A DNA stretch of 53,490 nt from Baumannia cicadellinicola str. Hc (Homalodisca coagulata) (GCF_000013185.1 NC_007984.1:294043-347532), one strand, 5' to 3'; counted from the first letter of the stretch, positions 22,076 through 34,223 are shown. Notes: a model not told the origin generated them from the sequence alone. Translations and numbers: made by a program.

Positions 22076-22864
22076 ATGGGTTTTCTTACTAGCAAACGTC
22101 TTCTAGTTACAGGTATAGCCAGTCGTCGTTCTATTGCATATGGTATTGCTCAGGCTTTATACCGTGAGGGAGCAGAACTAGCTTTTAGCTATCAAAATAA
22201 TAAATTAAAATCGAGAGTTGAACAATTTGCCACCGATTTTAATTCTAGTATTGTGCTACCATGTGATGTAGCGCAAGATACTAGCATTAAATTACTTTTT
22301 AGTGATTTATCTAAGTTTTGGCCGAAATTTGATGGTTTTATTCATGCTATTGCTTATGCTCCTAGCAATCAACTAGATGGTAATTATATTAATACAGTGA
22401 CCCGCGAAGGATTTGCTATATCACACGATATTAGCGCTTATAGTTTTGTTGCTCTTGCAAAAGCCTGTCGACATATGCTGAATTCTAATTCAACTCTGGT
22501 TACATTAACTTATATTGGAGCAGAACGCGCTATTCCTAACTATAATGTTATGGGTTTAGCAAAAGCATCTTTGGAGGCTAATACTCGTTATATGGCGAAT
22601 GCTATGGGCTCTGATAGTATCCGTGTTAATGCTATTTCTGCCGGTCCCATTAAAACACTAGCCGCTTCTGGCATACGTAACTTCAAAAAAATGCTCAGCT
22701 ACTATGAATCAGTTACACCTATCCGACGCTTAGTAACAATTGAGGAAATAGGGAATACGGCCGCATTTCTTTGTTCTAATTTATCTACTGGCATTACTGG
22801 TGAAGTGATCTATGTAGATGGAGGGTTCAATATCGCTATTATGAATAATATATTAAATAGTTAA
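22076..22864 (+). CDS. fabI: Enoyl-[acyl-carrier-protein] reductase (NADH)
   Basis: Catalyses the last reduction of each fatty-acid elongation cycle. The start at 22076 ([13 protein letters not shown], 262 residues) equals the E. coli length and has AAGGA six bases upstream; the open frame extends 20 codons further without similarity. The SDR-type catalytic pair Y156/K163 lies in YNVMGLAK, and the C-terminal VDGGFNIA is conserved. Gly93 of E. coli is Ala here (HAIAYAP), as in many other FabI enzymes. It is followed by rnb; yciW, found between them in E. coli, is absent. Confidence 0.97.
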   Translation: MGFLTSKRLLVTGIASRRSIAYGIAQALYREGAELAFSYQNNKLKSRVEQFATDFNSSIVLPCDVAQDTSIKLLFSDLSKFWPKFDGFIHAIAYAPSNQLDGNYINTVTREGFAISHDISAYSFVALAKACRHMLNSNSTLVTLTYIGAERAIPNYNVMGLAKASLEANTRYMANAMGSDSIRVNAISAGPIKTLAASGIRNFKKMLSYYESVTPIRRLVTIEEIGNTAAFLCSNLSTGITGEVIYVDGGFNIAIMNNILNS

Positions 22865-23016
22865 TATCATGTAAGTTATAAATCGAGGTAAATGCATTAC
22901 ATTCTATCTAATTTATATAGAAACCTAATCAAGTATTATGGGCTGGCTATTAAATTTTGAGAAATTGATCATGAATGATACTACTTAATGCAGTAATACT
23001 AATTACGTAAAACTAT

Positions 23017-24954
23017 ATGTTTCAAGATCACCCACTGCTAATACAGCTCAAACAGCAACTATACGACAAAGAGCTACGCATGGTAGGTGTAGTTAAAAGC
23101 ACTGATAAAGGATTTGGCTTTCTTGAAGTTAACGCACAAAAAAGCTATTTTATTCCTCCACTTTTTATGAAAAAAGTAATGCATGGTGATAAAATTAGTG
23201 CTGTGTTGCGTATTGTAAATAATCGCGCTATTGCTGAACCAGAAACTTTAATTGAACCTTTTTTATCTCGTTTTGTTGGTAAGGTGCAAATTAAAAACGA
23301 TAAACTAGCACTTTTACCTAAACATCCACTGATTAAAGAAATTATTCCAGCTAGTCAGCCGCGGAGTATGAAGAATACTCAACTATGCCATGGAGACTGG
23401 GTCATAGCAGAAATGTGTCACCATCCTTTAGATGGGTATCGTTATTTTTATGCTAAAATTACTGAGCTAATTACTACTAAAGATGATAATTTTGCCCACT
23501 GGAGAGTAACTCTTGCTCACTATAATTTAGAACGTGAAGCACCTGCTATGCCAAAATATCTCACAATACAAGATAATGGTTTAATTCGCGAAGATCTAAC
23601 AGAACTAAACTTTATTACTATTGATCATGCTAGCACCGAAGATATAGATGATGCGTTACATGTTGCTTACGGAACAAACGGAGCATTAGTTCTTACTATA
23701 GCTATTGCAGATCCTACCGCATGGATTATCGCCGGTAGTCAATTAGATTGCATAGCTCGCGATAGAGCTTTTACAAACTATCTTCCTGGCTTTAATATCC
23801 CAATGTTACCAAGGATGTTATCTGAAGATTTATGTTCTTTACGTGCATATGAAAAACGACCGGCTTTAGTCTGCCAAGTTACTATGCAGCATGATGGAAC
23901 ACTAAATGAAGACATGCGTTTTTTTGCGGCTTGGATAGAATCTAAGGCTAAGCTTAGCTATGATGAAGTATCTGATTGGATAGAAAATATTGGTTTTTGG
24001 CAACCGCAGAATAATGCTATTGCAGAACAGATTAGAATGTTGCATATAGTTTGCCAAGCTCGCAGTTCTTGGCGGAAACAACATGCTTTAGTATTTAAGG
24101 ATAAACCTGACTACCGTTTTATTTTGGAAGAAAATGGTAATGTGAAGAATATTATTGCTGAACCACGTCGTATTGCTAAAAGAATGATTGAAGAGGCTAT
24201 GATTACCGCGAATATATGTGCTGCACGTGTTCTACGTGATAATCTTGGTTTTGGGTTATATAATACCCATAATGGTTTCGATACTACTCTTATTGATCAA
24301 GTAGTAGCTATTTTACAAAAACATAATATTTCAGTAGATGCTACTCAATTACTGACCCTAGAAGGATTCTGTGCTTTACGTCGTAAGTTAAATACTATGT
24401 CAACCTCATATTTGGATAGTAGAATTCGTCGCTTTCAGACCTTATCAGAGTTAAAAACTGAACCTGGACCTCATTTTGGTCTAGGATTAGAGGTTTATGC
24501 TACGTGGACTTCACCTATTCGAAAATATAGCGATATGATGAATCATCGTTTGCTGAAAGCCTTAATAGGAGCCGGTAAAGCAGAACGACCAAAAACAGAC
24601 ATTACTTTCCGTATGTCTGAACGTAGGAGGCAAAATCGCATTGCTGAAAGGGATGTAGAAGATTGGCTATATGCTAGTTTTTTAAAAAATCAAGTAGGAA
24701 GTCATATTCGTTATAGTGCTGAGATTATTGATATTTATCGTAATGGTATGCGAATTAGACTACTAGATAATGGTGCTATTGCTTTTATCCCTGCCTTATT
24801 AATTCATAACATACGTGATGAATTAATTTGTAACCAAGATATTGGCATTGTCCAGATTCAAGGCAAAGAACGTTACCGACAGGGGGATACTATAGAAGTA
24901 TATATTAAAGAAGTGCATATAGATAATCGTTCTATTATTGCGAAAATTGTCTAA
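23017..24954 (+). CDS. rnb: Exoribonuclease II
   Basis: Processive 3'-5' exoribonuclease that degrades single-stranded mRNA. The protein has 645 residues (644 in E. coli). Two N-terminal cold-shock domains precede the RNB catalytic domain, with the metal site at [12 protein letters not shown] near residue 205, and a C-terminal S1 domain ([16 protein letters not shown]) follows. The start [15 protein letters not shown] aligns with E. coli. No clear Shine-Dalgarno precedes it. Its stop lies six bases from the convergent pyrF stop. Confidence 0.97.
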   Translation: MFQDHPLLIQLKQQLYDKELRMVGVVKSTDKGFGFLEVNAQKSYFIPPLFMKKVMHGDKISAVLRIVNNRAIAEPETLIEPFLSRFVGKVQIKNDKLALLPKHPLIKEIIPASQPRSMKNTQLCHGDWVIAEMCHHPLDGYRYFYAKITELITTKDDNFAHWRVTLAHYNLEREAPAMPKYLTIQDNGLIREDLTELNFITIDHASTEDIDDALHVAYGTNGALVLTIAIADPTAWIIAGSQLDCIARDRAFTNYLPGFNIPMLPRMLSEDLCSLRAYEKRPALVCQVTMQHDGTLNEDMRFFAAWIESKAKLSYDEVSDWIENIGFWQPQNNAIAEQIRMLHIVCQARSSWRKQHALVFKDKPDYRFILEENGNVKNIIAEPRRIAKRMIEEAMITANICAARVLRDNLGFGLYNTHNGFDTTLIDQVVAILQKHNISVDATQLLTLEGFCALRRKLNTMSTSYLDSRIRRFQTLSELKTEPGPHFGLGLEVYATWTSPIRKYSDMMNHRLLKALIGAGKAERPKTDITFRMSERRRQNRIAERDVEDWLYASFLKNQVGSHIRYSAEIIDIYRNGMRIRLLDNGAIAFIPALLIHNIRDELICNQDIGIVQIQGKERYRQGDTIEVYIKEVHIDNRSIIAKIV

Positions 24955-24960
24955 GTCTAT

Positions 24961-25710
24961 TTAGTTAGAAGATAATGCGACTGAATTAGCAGTAATTTTT
25001 AATGAGTTAAGTATTTCAACTAACCTACAATTAGGTTTTGTAGCTTGAGTTATAGGACGACCAATTACCATATAGTTAACACCAGCTTGCTGTGCCTGGT
25101 GAACTGTCATAATTCTACATTGATCACCAAGTTCATCAGTAGCTAAACGAATTCCAGGTGTCACTATAGTAAAATGATGACCACATATATTCTTAATATG
25201 TTCTGCTTCTTGTGCAGAACATACTACTCCATCTAGGCCACAATTTTTGGCCAAAATAGCTAGCCTAATTGCAAAATCAGATGCAGTACTAGGAATACCA
25301 ATAATCTGCAAATCCTCATCACTAAGACTAGTTAATACTGTAACAGCAATCAATTTTGGGACTCCTAAACCAAAATTAGACAGAGCATTACAAGCTGCAG
25401 CCATCATCTTTTCGCCGCCAATAGCATGCAAGGAGATCATCCATACTCCTAAATCTGCTGCAGCAGATACTGCTCCAGCAACAGTATTTGGGATATCATG
25501 ATATTTAAGATCAAGAAAAATATCAAAACCACGTTGCTGTAGCTTAATTATTAGCTCTGGACCAAAACGTGTAAACATTATTTTTCCTATTTTTAGCCGA
25601 CAATACAATGGGGATATTAGATCAACAAAAGCTAGTGCTTTACTAATATTCGTATAGTCTAAAGCAACAATAATTGGGGAAGCTATGGCAGATAAAACAT
25701 CATATGTCAT
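24961..25710 (-). CDS. pyrF: Orotidine 5'-phosphate decarboxylase
   Basis: Makes UMP, the last step of de novo pyrimidine synthesis. The protein has 249 residues (245 in E. coli). The catalytic D-K-x-x-D array is D67, K69 and D72 in [10 protein letters not shown], and the phosphate loop includes VTPGIR and [14 protein letters not shown] lies before the ATG. In E. coli lapA-lapB-pyrF are in order; here lapB has been cleanly removed and 34 bp separate lapA from pyrF. Confidence 0.97.
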   Translation of the reverse strand: MTYDVLSAIASPIIVALDYTNISKALAFVDLISPLYCRLKIGKIMFTRFGPELIIKLQQRGFDIFLDLKYHDIPNTVAGAVSAAADLGVWMISLHAIGGEKMMAAACNALSNFGLGVPKLIAVTVLTSLSDEDLQIIGIPSTASDFAIRLAILAKNCGLDGVVCSAQEAEHIKNICGHHFTIVTPGIRLATDELGDQCRIMTVHQAQQAGVNYMVIGRPITQATKPNCRLVEILNSLKITANSVALSSN

Positions 25711-25744
25711 AAAAATAAGTCCTATTGCTACAATAACAGTGAAG

Positions 25745-26041
25745 TTAATGACTGATATTATAATTACAAGAATTTGTTACTTTAGCTATTTGTTGTGTTA
25801 GTCGTTTTACTTCTCTTTTTGCATAAAGAAGTGCCAAACTAGTACGTAACCAGAAAAGTCCACAAGTTATCCAACCTATGATAAAGCCTAAAAGAAATAT
25901 TATTGATAATAGTGTAGATGCTTTAAATTCCTTTTGATCTATTAAGTAGTTAAAAGATAGAATCTGATTATTGTGTGTACCAAGTAATATTAAGGTAATT
26001 AAAATTACCAAAACGAATAACATTGTAAGAATATATTTCAC
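25745..26041 (-). CDS. lapA: Lipopolysaccharide assembly protein A (LapA)
   Basis: Small inner-membrane protein that works with LapB in controlling LPS synthesis through LpxC turnover. The start was set at the GTG at 26041 (VKYILTMLF, read as Met; 98 residues), which aligns with E. coli MKYLLIF and has AGGA eight bases upstream. An in-frame TTG lies 18 bases earlier. Two membrane helices and the motif [11 protein letters not shown] are conserved, followed by a short cytoplasmic coiled coil. Its partner lapB is missing here, so it is either an orphan or has another role. Confidence 0.88.
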   Translation of the reverse strand: MKYILTMLFVLVILITLILLGTHNNQILSFNYLIDQKEFKASTLLSIIFLLGFIIGWITCGLFWLRTSLALLYAKREVKRLTQQIAKVTNSCNYNISH

Positions 26042-26375
26042 ATTATTTCCTGCTAGCAAGCGGTGTAATGAACATTGAAAAACTTTTTAGCTAAATCAGT
26101 ATATTTATTACGATCGATCTATTATGGGTATTACTATGTACTACCTGCATATGTATTAACAGAATTACTTTATTAGCAATAATTAGCTTAACAGAAAGTA
26201 TCAATATCATAAGCCTAAATATAGGCTTTATTTATTAATATATATCACTCGTTGAAGATAATAAAACCTATTAACAATATTTAATTATGACAAACTAATA
26301 TAATTAGTATTTAATCAGTATGCTTGTATTGTGTTAGTTATACTAGAAACTAGATTAGTTTTTCGGGAGATTATT
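26042..26375. other. Divergent gap lapA/ribA where pgpB is missing
   Basis: These 334 bases hold no recognisable gene. A compact hairpin, richer in G+C than its surroundings, lies at 26211-26228. A short stem AAACTA/TAGTTT (26347-26361) stands just before the ribA Shine-Dalgarno. Several -10-like strings are present but no convincing promoter pair. Confidence 0.55.
26211..26228 (+). terminator. Terminator-like hairpin in the ribA leader
   Basis: AAGCCTA, loop AATA and TAGGCTT form a 7-bp stem followed by TATTTATT. Nothing on the plus strand ends upstream, so it is either a relic of a lost gene or a leader element of ribA about 150 bp ahead. Confidence 0.4.
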
Positions 26376-26975
26376 ATGCAGCTTAAACGTGTGGCGGAAG
26401 CTAAACTGCCAACACCCTGGGGCGATTTTCTGATGATAGGATTCGAAGAAATAGCTACAAAACACGATCATTTAGCACTAGTCTATGGTGATATTACAAG
26501 TAAAGAACCAGTTTTAGCAAGAGTACACTCCGAATGTCTTACTGGCGATGCACTTTTTAGTTTGCGTTGTGATTGTGGTTTTCAACTTGCAGCTGCACTT
26601 AGCTCTATTGCTGAAGAGAGACGTGGTCTTTTACTTTATCATCGTCAAGAAGGACGTAATATAGGTTTACTGAATAAAATTCGTGCATATGCGCTTCAAG
26701 ATCAAGGATCAGATACCGTTAAAGCTAATCATCAGTTAGGTTTTGCGGCGGATGAAAGAGATTTCACTCTTTGCGCTGACATGTTCAAAGTACTAGGAGT
26801 ATATTCTATTCGTTTACTCACTAATAATCCACAAAAAGTAGATATTCTTACTCAAGCTGGAATAAATGTTGCAGAAAGAATTCCATTGATAGTTGGTCGG
26901 AATCCAGAAAATGCCCGTTATCTAGATACTAAGGCAGCTAAGATGGGACATTTACTACATGATAGATATAAATAA
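26376..26975 (+). CDS. ribA: GTP cyclohydrolase II
   Basis: Opens GTP to the first committed precursor of riboflavin. The start at 26376 ([16 protein letters not shown], 199 residues) matches E. coli (196) and is preceded by CGGGAG. Zinc ligands C54, C65 and C67 lie in [17 protein letters not shown], and the GTP-binding [15 protein letters not shown] follows. acnA, which separates ribA from cysB in E. coli, is absent. Riboflavin supply to the host is a plausible role. Confidence 0.97.
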   Translation: MQLKRVAEAKLPTPWGDFLMIGFEEIATKHDHLALVYGDITSKEPVLARVHSECLTGDALFSLRCDCGFQLAAALSSIAEERRGLLLYHRQEGRNIGLLNKIRAYALQDQGSDTVKANHQLGFAADERDFTLCADMFKVLGVYSIRLLTNNPQKVDILTQAGINVAERIPLIVGRNPENARYLDTKAAKMGHLLHDRYK

Positions 26976-26997
26976 TTTTATATATTATGTAATAAAT

Positions 26998-27017
26998 TAT
27001 AACTTTATGAAGTTATA
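26998..27017. terminator. Bidirectional terminator candidate, ribA/cysB
   Basis: TATAACTT, loop TATG and AAGTTATA form a perfect 8-bp stem. It ends exactly one base before the cysB stop codon, in the 42-bp gap between convergent genes. The position suits a shared terminator, but the flanking U-tracts are weak. Confidence 0.45.
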
Positions 27018-28040
<1,023 letters not shown>

Positions 28041-28089
28041 CTAAGCAAACTCCTAAATAAAGTTGAGCTTTGAGCACAAGAAAAATTTG

Positions 28090-28117
28090 ATTATAGTAAA
28101 TAATATTATATTGTCAA
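28090..28117 (-). promoter_or_regulatory. Consensus sigma-70 promoter of cysB
   Basis: On the minus strand a perfect TTGACA (28112-28117) and a perfect TATAAT (28090-28095) are separated by 16 bp. The -10 is about 98 bp before the cysB ATG. This is the best promoter match noticed in the window. Confidence 0.7.
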
Positions 28118-28240
28118 AAAATAAGTAATATTACTATATTACTATATGATATATGAAAAGACACTACATTATGAAAGATTTTGAACCGATAAGACGATTA
28201 ACTACTTAGTTCGAGTATATAATGCTAATATTAGATATTA

Positions 28241-30814
28241 TTACTGATCTTCTTTATTATAAACTTGCCAATGACCGTTTATAAAAAAAGCTTTCCAACT
28301 AGTAGCCTTACCTTCTTTTTCAGAAGAGATATATTGCTGTTTCTTTTTACGGCTAAACCTTACTAAAGTCTTATTGCCTTGGTCATCCTGTATCGGTGCT
28401 TCTGTTAGGTAACGTAACATTGTTGGTAGGCGATCTTTAAATTTAACTAACTCTTCAACTAGAGGTGCGCGAGTTTCGTGTACTTTTGGAAAAGTATTAG
28501 CTGCTAGAAAAACCCCTGCAGCACCATTGCGCAAAACAAAATAAGCATTAGAATTTTTGCAAGGTAGCTCTGGAAACTCGATTAACTCCATCTTTGGTGG
28601 TGCTATATCGCCGTTACGTAAAATATTCCGAGTATTTTTGCATGTATTATTAGTACAAGCAATATATTTACCAAACCTACCTATTCTTAATTGCATATTA
28701 GCACTACACTTTTCGCATGGTACTAAGGTACCATAATCAGTATTTAGTAAACATAGACCTTGCTCAATTTCATAACCATCGCATAAAGGATTATTATTAC
28801 ATATATTTAACATACTATTATTATTAAAATAATAGCTATCCATTATATTATTACATTTTATACATCGACTTCGTACTTTTTGTGTATCAATACTTTTGTT
28901 TTCGTTATCTAGTTTTTTTAGCCATTCTGATTCAGAGATGAGATTAATAGTATGTTTACAACGTTCCTTAGGTGGTAGTTTATAACCAGAACAACTAAGA
29001 AATACACCAGTATTTGCTGTACAAATACCCATCATTCTACCACAAATAGGACAATTTATGCTAGTAGTAACTATACTATTAGGTAGCATACCTCCTTCTG
29101 TGGGAGATTTTTTAGCTTTTTCTAACTGTTGGTTTAATTTAATAAAGAAAGTATCAAGTACATTTTTCCAATCTTGCTGATTAGTAGCTACTTTATCTAA
29201 AGTATCTTCCATATTAGCTGTAAAGTCATAATTCATTAGTTCGCTAAAATTTTCAGCTAAACGATCTGTAACAATTTGTCCAATTTTTTTTGCGTAGAAA
29301 CGGTGGTTATTTAGTTTTACATAACCACGATCTTGAATAGAATCTATAATAGACATATATGTAGATGGTCGGCCAATACGCCGTTTTTCTAGTTCCTTTA
29401 CTAAGGAAGCTTCAGTATAACGTAAAGGTGGCTTAGTAAAATTTTGTTGTGAAATTAATTGTTGTAAAGAAAGTATCTGACCAACAGATATTGATTGACA
29501 GATACTTTCTTCATTTTCCTTATGTAGAATTGGCATAACTTTACTCCAACCATCAAAGTGTAATGTTCGGCCAGTGGTACTAAGCTGGAAATCTCCAGCT
29601 ATTACGTTAATTTTTGTATAATTATACTGTGTAGGCATCATTTGGCTAGAGACGAATTGTCTCCAAATTAATTGATAAAGTTTACGTGCATCTTCTTCTA
29701 TATTTTCTAGTTGTTCAGCTAATATATGAAGATTAGATGGACGTATTGCCTCGTGTGCTTCTAGACTATTTTTTTTACTTAGATATTGATTTGGCTGATT
29801 AGGTAAATATTTGCTCCCGAAAATATCTAAGATATAGTTACGAACAATATTAATTGCCTCATCACTAATTTTAGTTGAGTCAGTACGCATATATGTAATA
29901 TATCCAGCTTCATATAAGCGCTGAGCAACGAGCATAGTTTGCTTAACACTATAGCCTAAACGAGTACTAGCTGCTTGTTGTAGAGTAGAGGTAATAAAAG
30001 GTGCGTTAGGATTACTACTAGTTATTTTATCTTCACGACAACATACTATATAACGTGCATTATTAAGCAAAGCAATAGCAGATTGAACCTGAAGAGAATT
30101 AATCGGCTTAAATGGTTTATTATTTAGGTGTGTGACTTGCATTTTTAGTACAATATCTTTAGGACCTTGTAGATAAGAATATAGGTCCCAATATTCTATT
30201 GGTGAAAATTGTTTAATTTCGCGTTCACGTTCTACAATTAGTTTAACAGCAACTGATTGCACCCTACCAGCAGATAAACCCCGAGCTATTTTTTTCCATA
30301 ATAAAGGAGAAATCATATATCCTACTATACGATCCATAAATCGCCGTGTTTGCTGTGCGTTAATACGATGCAAATTTAGCTCTCTAGGACTTTGAAAAGC
30401 TTGAGTTATAGCATTACATGTAATTTCATTAAATACTACTCGGCTAAATTTACTATTATCACCGCCTATGACTTCCCTAATATGCCAAGCAATGGCTTCA
30501 CCTTCGCGGTCAAGATCAGTTGCTAAATAAATATGCTTAGCTTTGTTTGCAAGAGCTTTTAACTCGTTAACTAGTTTTTCTTTACCTGGTAAGATTTCAT
30601 AATTTGCGAACCAATTATTGTAAGGATCGATACCCATACGGTTAGCTAATGTATTTTGATAGTTAGTTTTACCTTGTTGTTTAACTGTTTCACGATGAAT
30701 AGGTAAATCACGAATATGACCAATGCTAGATTTAACTAGATATTGATTACCTAGATATTTATTGATAGTTTTCGCTTTTGCCGGAGATTCTACTATTACA
30801 AGAGCTTTATTCAT
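28241..30814 (-). CDS. topA: DNA topoisomerase I
   Basis: Type IA enzyme that relaxes negative supercoils. The protein has 857 residues (865 in E. coli). The Toprim acidic site is E9 with D100, D102 and E104 (TDLDREGEA), and the catalytic tyrosine is about Y308 in TYMRTDST. Three C4 zinc-ribbon modules follow ([17 protein letters not shown] and PCEKCSANM starts), then the C-terminal DNA-binding tail. It is complete and codirectional with cysB. The trp operon and other genes lying between topA and yciC in E. coli are absent. Confidence 0.97.
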   Translation of the reverse strand: MNKALVIVESPAKAKTINKYLGNQYLVKSSIGHIRDLPIHRETVKQQGKTNYQNTLANRMGIDPYNNWFANYEILPGKEKLVNELKALANKAKHIYLATDLDREGEAIAWHIREVIGGDNSKFSRVVFNEITCNAITQAFQSPRELNLHRINAQQTRRFMDRIVGYMISPLLWKKIARGLSAGRVQSVAVKLIVEREREIKQFSPIEYWDLYSYLQGPKDIVLKMQVTHLNNKPFKPINSLQVQSAIALLNNARYIVCCREDKITSSNPNAPFITSTLQQAASTRLGYSVKQTMLVAQRLYEAGYITYMRTDSTKISDEAINIVRNYILDIFGSKYLPNQPNQYLSKKNSLEAHEAIRPSNLHILAEQLENIEEDARKLYQLIWRQFVSSQMMPTQYNYTKINVIAGDFQLSTTGRTLHFDGWSKVMPILHKENEESICQSISVGQILSLQQLISQQNFTKPPLRYTEASLVKELEKRRIGRPSTYMSIIDSIQDRGYVKLNNHRFYAKKIGQIVTDRLAENFSELMNYDFTANMEDTLDKVATNQQDWKNVLDTFFIKLNQQLEKAKKSPTEGGMLPNSIVTTSINCPICGRMMGICTANTGVFLSCSGYKLPPKERCKHTINLISESEWLKKLDNENKSIDTQKVRSRCIKCNNIMDSYYFNNNSMLNICNNNPLCDGYEIEQGLCLLNTDYGTLVPCEKCSANMQLRIGRFGKYIACTNNTCKNTRNILRNGDIAPPKMELIEFPELPCKNSNAYFVLRNGAAGVFLAANTFPKVHETRAPLVEELVKFKDRLPTMLRYLTEAPIQDDQGNKTLVRFSRKKKQQYISSEKEGKATSWKAFFINGHWQVYNKEDQ

Positions 30815-31263
30815 TTAATTTTCACTCGCATGAATAATATATTTCTACTATGCTACTTAACTGGGAAGTATTAACTTTATATGCTAATTAAAATTGATTG
30901 ATGTTAAATTATATTTAATATATGAATCTCATATTAGTAATTTGAGCAAATTGGAATTTTATTCCACTAGATAAGGTTAAAAGCATAGCAAAATTCTTAT
31001 ATGATAAACATCATATTAAATGAATTAGATTCAACATTTTTATTCACAAAAAAGACAAATGACAATAGCGTAATTATACCATGTATGTCACTTTTACATT
31101 TAAAGTATAAATTAATATTTATAGTATTCATTGTTATTCATAATCCGTGAACCAAAAGTACTTTATATAATGATTATAGACAGATGGTATAGCAGTAGTA
31201 GGTATGTCATACCATTAATTTCTTTTAACTAATTGTTCTACTAAGGAACCTTGAAGACAAATT
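30815..31263. other. Divergent gap topA/yciC
   Basis: These 449 bases show no gene and no trace of the trp operon or ompW that separate these genes in E. coli. A TATAAT occurs about 90 bp before yciC without a good -35. A short TGGTAT/ATACCA repeat lies near 31195-31223. Confidence 0.55.
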
Positions 31264-32028
31264 ATGGCGACTACTATATACCGTGACATGTTAAATTTTT
31301 TCCGTAATGAGTTTGCCAACATTATTTTATTATCACTATTAACAGCTATGATTAGCATCATAATCAGTTATTATGTACTTACCCCATCATTAATTAGTGA
31401 ACAAATTCAATTCTTAAGTAATAAGAATAATATGGATATATTATCCGATATTAGTATAAAACAAATTTTTGAACATATATCTCTAGATCAGCAGAATATT
31501 TTACTGAAAGTATCTACAGCTGGAGCTTTAGCTGGACTAGTTGGTAATACATTCCTTACGGGAAGTCTACTAACTATGATAAGTTGTATATCAAACCAAC
31601 GTTCAATTAGTGTATTAGGTGCTGTAGTATTATCAATACGCTGGCTACCTCGTTTACTACTATTAACTTTATTAACTACATTAATCATCCAATTAGGACT
31701 AATATTCGTAGTATTGCCTGGATTTTTAACCTCTATAGCTTTTAGTCTGGCACCAGTGATTGCTATTACTGAAAATTTAGGAGTGATAAAATCTATTCGT
31801 GCTAGTACTGAAATAGCTTTAAATAATCTCCGCTTCATTAGCCCTATTATATTAAGCGGAATATTTGCTAAAACTATATTATTGCTACTAGCAACTAAAT
31901 TAACTACATGTCATCCTATTTTCATTGCAGTATTATTAAATGTATTCAATAATTTAATAACATCTCTAGTATTAATATATTTATATCGTTTGTATATGTT
32001 TCTTAAAAAAGAAGAAACAATTTACTAA
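31264..32028 (+). CDS. yciC: Inner-membrane protein YciC (UPF0259)
   Basis: Conserved enterobacterial membrane protein of unknown function. The protein has 254 residues (247 in E. coli). The N-terminus YRDMLNFFRNEF and the C-terminal LIYLYRLYMFLKK agree with the family, and about six hydrophobic helices are visible. AAGGAA lies some 20 bases before the ATG, so the ribosome site is poor. yciB, yciA and tonB, which follow in E. coli, are absent. Why a reduced genome keeps it is unknown. Confidence 0.9.
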   Translation: MATTIYRDMLNFFRNEFANIILLSLLTAMISIIISYYVLTPSLISEQIQFLSNKNNMDILSDISIKQIFEHISLDQQNILLKVSTAGALAGLVGNTFLTGSLLTMISCISNQRSISVLGAVVLSIRWLPRLLLLTLLTTLIIQLGLIFVVLPGFLTSIAFSLAPVIAITENLGVIKSIRASTEIALNNLRFISPIILSGIFAKTILLLLATKLTTCHPIFIAVLLNVFNNLITSLVLIYLYRLYMFLKKEETIY

Positions 32029-32222
32029 TTATACTTATTTTTATATATATTAAATATATTCATATTTTAATATTATAAAACTAATTAATATTAGTAATAT
32101 GGTATATTATATCTAATCAATACCAAATAAAATTATATAATTAATTATTATATAATCCAATACAAGTAAATAAGATGTTAGTTGAACTACAGCAGATGCA
32201 GATGAGGGAGTATTAATTTACT

Positions 32223-32525
32223 ATGCTCTATGTTATTTATACCGAATCATTAACTAATTATACGGAAAACAAATATATATTCTCTAGAACAAGCGATTTA
32301 GCCAGGTTACAACTATTACAAGACCAAGGTCGACTATTAACTGCTGGTTTAACACCAAGAATTGACTGTTATGATCCTGGTAAAATAGGATTTAATGGTT
32401 ACACGGTAATTGCTGAATTTGATTCATTAGAATCTGCGCAGGCTTGGATAAAAAAAAATCCTTATATAGCAACTAACAATTATACTAAAGTTATAGTTAG
32501 ACCTTACATAATATTATTACCTTAA
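32223..32525 (+). CDS. yciI: YciI family protein
   Basis: Small ferredoxin-like protein of unclear biochemical role; the fold resembles muconolactone isomerase, and a conserved His-Asp pair is thought to be catalytic. The protein has 100 residues (98 in E. coli). The family core LARLQLLQDQGRLLTAG and the DPG-GFNGYTVIAEF segment are intact. The conserved His of RPAH is replaced by Asp (RTSD, D25). It lies between yciC and cls as in E. coli, with neighbours lost. Confidence 0.9.
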   Translation: MLYVIYTESLTNYTENKYIFSRTSDLARLQLLQDQGRLLTAGLTPRIDCYDPGKIGFNGYTVIAEFDSLESAQAWIKKNPYIATNNYTKVIVRPYIILLP

Positions 32526-32686
32526 TAATGACTAATATAACTAGATTTTAGATTACTAATCTTATTTGTTTAGCAACTATTCATAAATTTAATATTTAAT
32601 AATTTAAGGAGTATGAAAGTTATTAAGCTGCATTGGATTATTTGTAATAAAAAATAAAATTTAACTTGTAAACCAATTTATCTATC

Positions 32687-34138
32687 ATGATAACGCCTTT
32701 TTTAGACTGGCTAATAGTTTTCATCTATTGGTTGTCAATCACTAGTTTTTCTTTAAGAATTTTAATTAAACGTCGTGCTGTACCTTCAGCAATGGCTTGG
32801 CTCCTGATAGTTTATATTTTTCCTCTAGTAGGAATAATTATTTATCTGTTACTAGGTGAACTAAAGATTGGTAAACGTCGCTACAAACGTAATAAAGCAG
32901 TATGCGCTTTTTTTGATAATTGGATTGAACAATTCAAAAGTTATAATCAGATCTTTGCAACAGAAAATAGCGAAGTAGCTCGTTCGCTCTTTCAGTTATG
33001 TGAACACCAGCAGGGTATGAGTGGTCTAATAGGCAATAAAATACAACTATTTAATAACACCTACGAAGCTATGAAATCACTAATCCATGATATTAGCAAT
33101 GCACAGCACAATATAGAAATAGTTTTTTATATTTGGCAATCAGGAGGTATTGTCGATCAAGTTACAGAAGCACTAATAGCTGCGGCACAGCGTGGTGTTC
33201 TTTGTCGGCTAATGTTAGATTCGGCGGGTAGCGGAAATTTTTTTTGTAGTCCTTACCCTACTTTAATGCGCAAGGCTGGGATTCATGTTGTAGAAGCATT
33301 ACATGTAAGTATTTTACGTATATTCTTACGACGTATGGATTTACGTCAACATCGTAAGATGATTTTAATAGATAATTATATTTCTTATACTGGTAGTATG
33401 AATATGGTAGATCCACTTTATTTTAAACAAAAAGCTGGAGTTGGACAATGGATAGATATGATAACCCGTATAGAAGGACCAGTTACTATAGCTATGGGTA
33501 TTATTTACTCTAGAGATTGGGAAATGGAAACTGGAGAAAGAATCCAAATACCAGCAGAAAATATTTTGCCACTAAAATATTATTCTTCTAGTAATGCAAT
33601 TCAAGTCATAGCTTCTGGTCCAGGTTTTCCAGAAGGCATAATTCACCAAGCATTATTAACTGCAATTTACGCTGCTCGTGAACAATTGGTTATTACTACT
33701 CCTTATTTAGTACCGAGTGATGATTTACTATATGCAATTTGTACTGCTGCTCAACGTGGTGTAAAAGTACATATAATTATCCCAAGATATAATGATTCTA
33801 TGCTAGTAAGCTGGGCTAGTCGTTCTTTTTTTGCCGAATTATTAGAATCAGGTGTACTAATTTACCAATTTGAAGGTGGTTTATTACATGCTAAAAGCGT
33901 ACTTATAGATGATCAATTAAGCTTAGTAGGTACAGTCAATCTAGATATGCGCAGCTTATGGTTAAATTTTGAAGTAACCTTAGTCATTGATGCTAAAAGT
34001 TTTAGTAATGATCTTGCAAAGGTACATAAAGATTACATAGCTAGTTCACAAATTATTGACATAATAGTTTGGTCAAAACGTCCTTATTGGCAACGCATAA
34101 TTGAGCGGATTGTTTATTTGTTAAGTCCATTACTATAA
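32687..34138 (+). CDS. clsA: Cardiolipin synthase A
   Basis: Condenses two phosphatidylglycerols into cardiolipin at the inner membrane. The protein has 483 residues (486 in E. coli). Two N-terminal membrane helices are followed by two complete HKD motifs: H222/K224/D229 ([10 protein letters not shown]) and H401/K403/D408 ([10 protein letters not shown]). The C-terminus [11 protein letters not shown] is conserved. It is complete and probably active. Retention of cardiolipin synthesis fits a symbiont with its own full membranes. Confidence 0.97.
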   Translation: MITPFLDWLIVFIYWLSITSFSLRILIKRRAVPSAMAWLLIVYIFPLVGIIIYLLLGELKIGKRRYKRNKAVCAFFDNWIEQFKSYNQIFATENSEVARSLFQLCEHQQGMSGLIGNKIQLFNNTYEAMKSLIHDISNAQHNIEIVFYIWQSGGIVDQVTEALIAAAQRGVLCRLMLDSAGSGNFFCSPYPTLMRKAGIHVVEALHVSILRIFLRRMDLRQHRKMILIDNYISYTGSMNMVDPLYFKQKAGVGQWIDMITRIEGPVTIAMGIIYSRDWEMETGERIQIPAENILPLKYYSSSNAIQVIASGPGFPEGIIHQALLTAIYAAREQLVITTPYLVPSDDLLYAICTAAQRGVKVHIIIPRYNDSMLVSWASRSFFAELLESGVLIYQFEGGLLHAKSVLIDDQLSLVGTVNLDMRSLWLNFEVTLVIDAKSFSNDLAKVHKDYIASSQIIDIIVWSKRPYWQRIIERIVYLLSPLL

Positions 34139-34179
34139 ATATATAGATTTGGATTATGTTATTTAATCAATATCTTCTT

Positions 34180-34223
34180 AATATTCTTAATTTTAATAGA
34201 TATATAATTAAATTAAGAATATT
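34180..34223 (+). terminator. 14-bp stem-loop after cls
   Basis: AATATTCTTAATTT (34180-34193) and AAATTAAGAATATT (34210-34223) are perfectly complementary around a 16-base loop, 42 bp after the cls stop. The stem is almost all A-T and no U-tract follows, so its terminator role is uncertain. Confidence 0.45.

Noticed and set aside
22340..22365. FabI Gly93 replaced by Ala (a triclosan-site residue)
   Set aside because: Ala or similar residues occur in many FabI enzymes; this is ordinary variation.
31488..31838. 116-codon minus-strand open frame opposite yciC
   Set aside because: It lies wholly inside yciC, shows no family resemblance or ribosome site, and reads like an antisense shadow.
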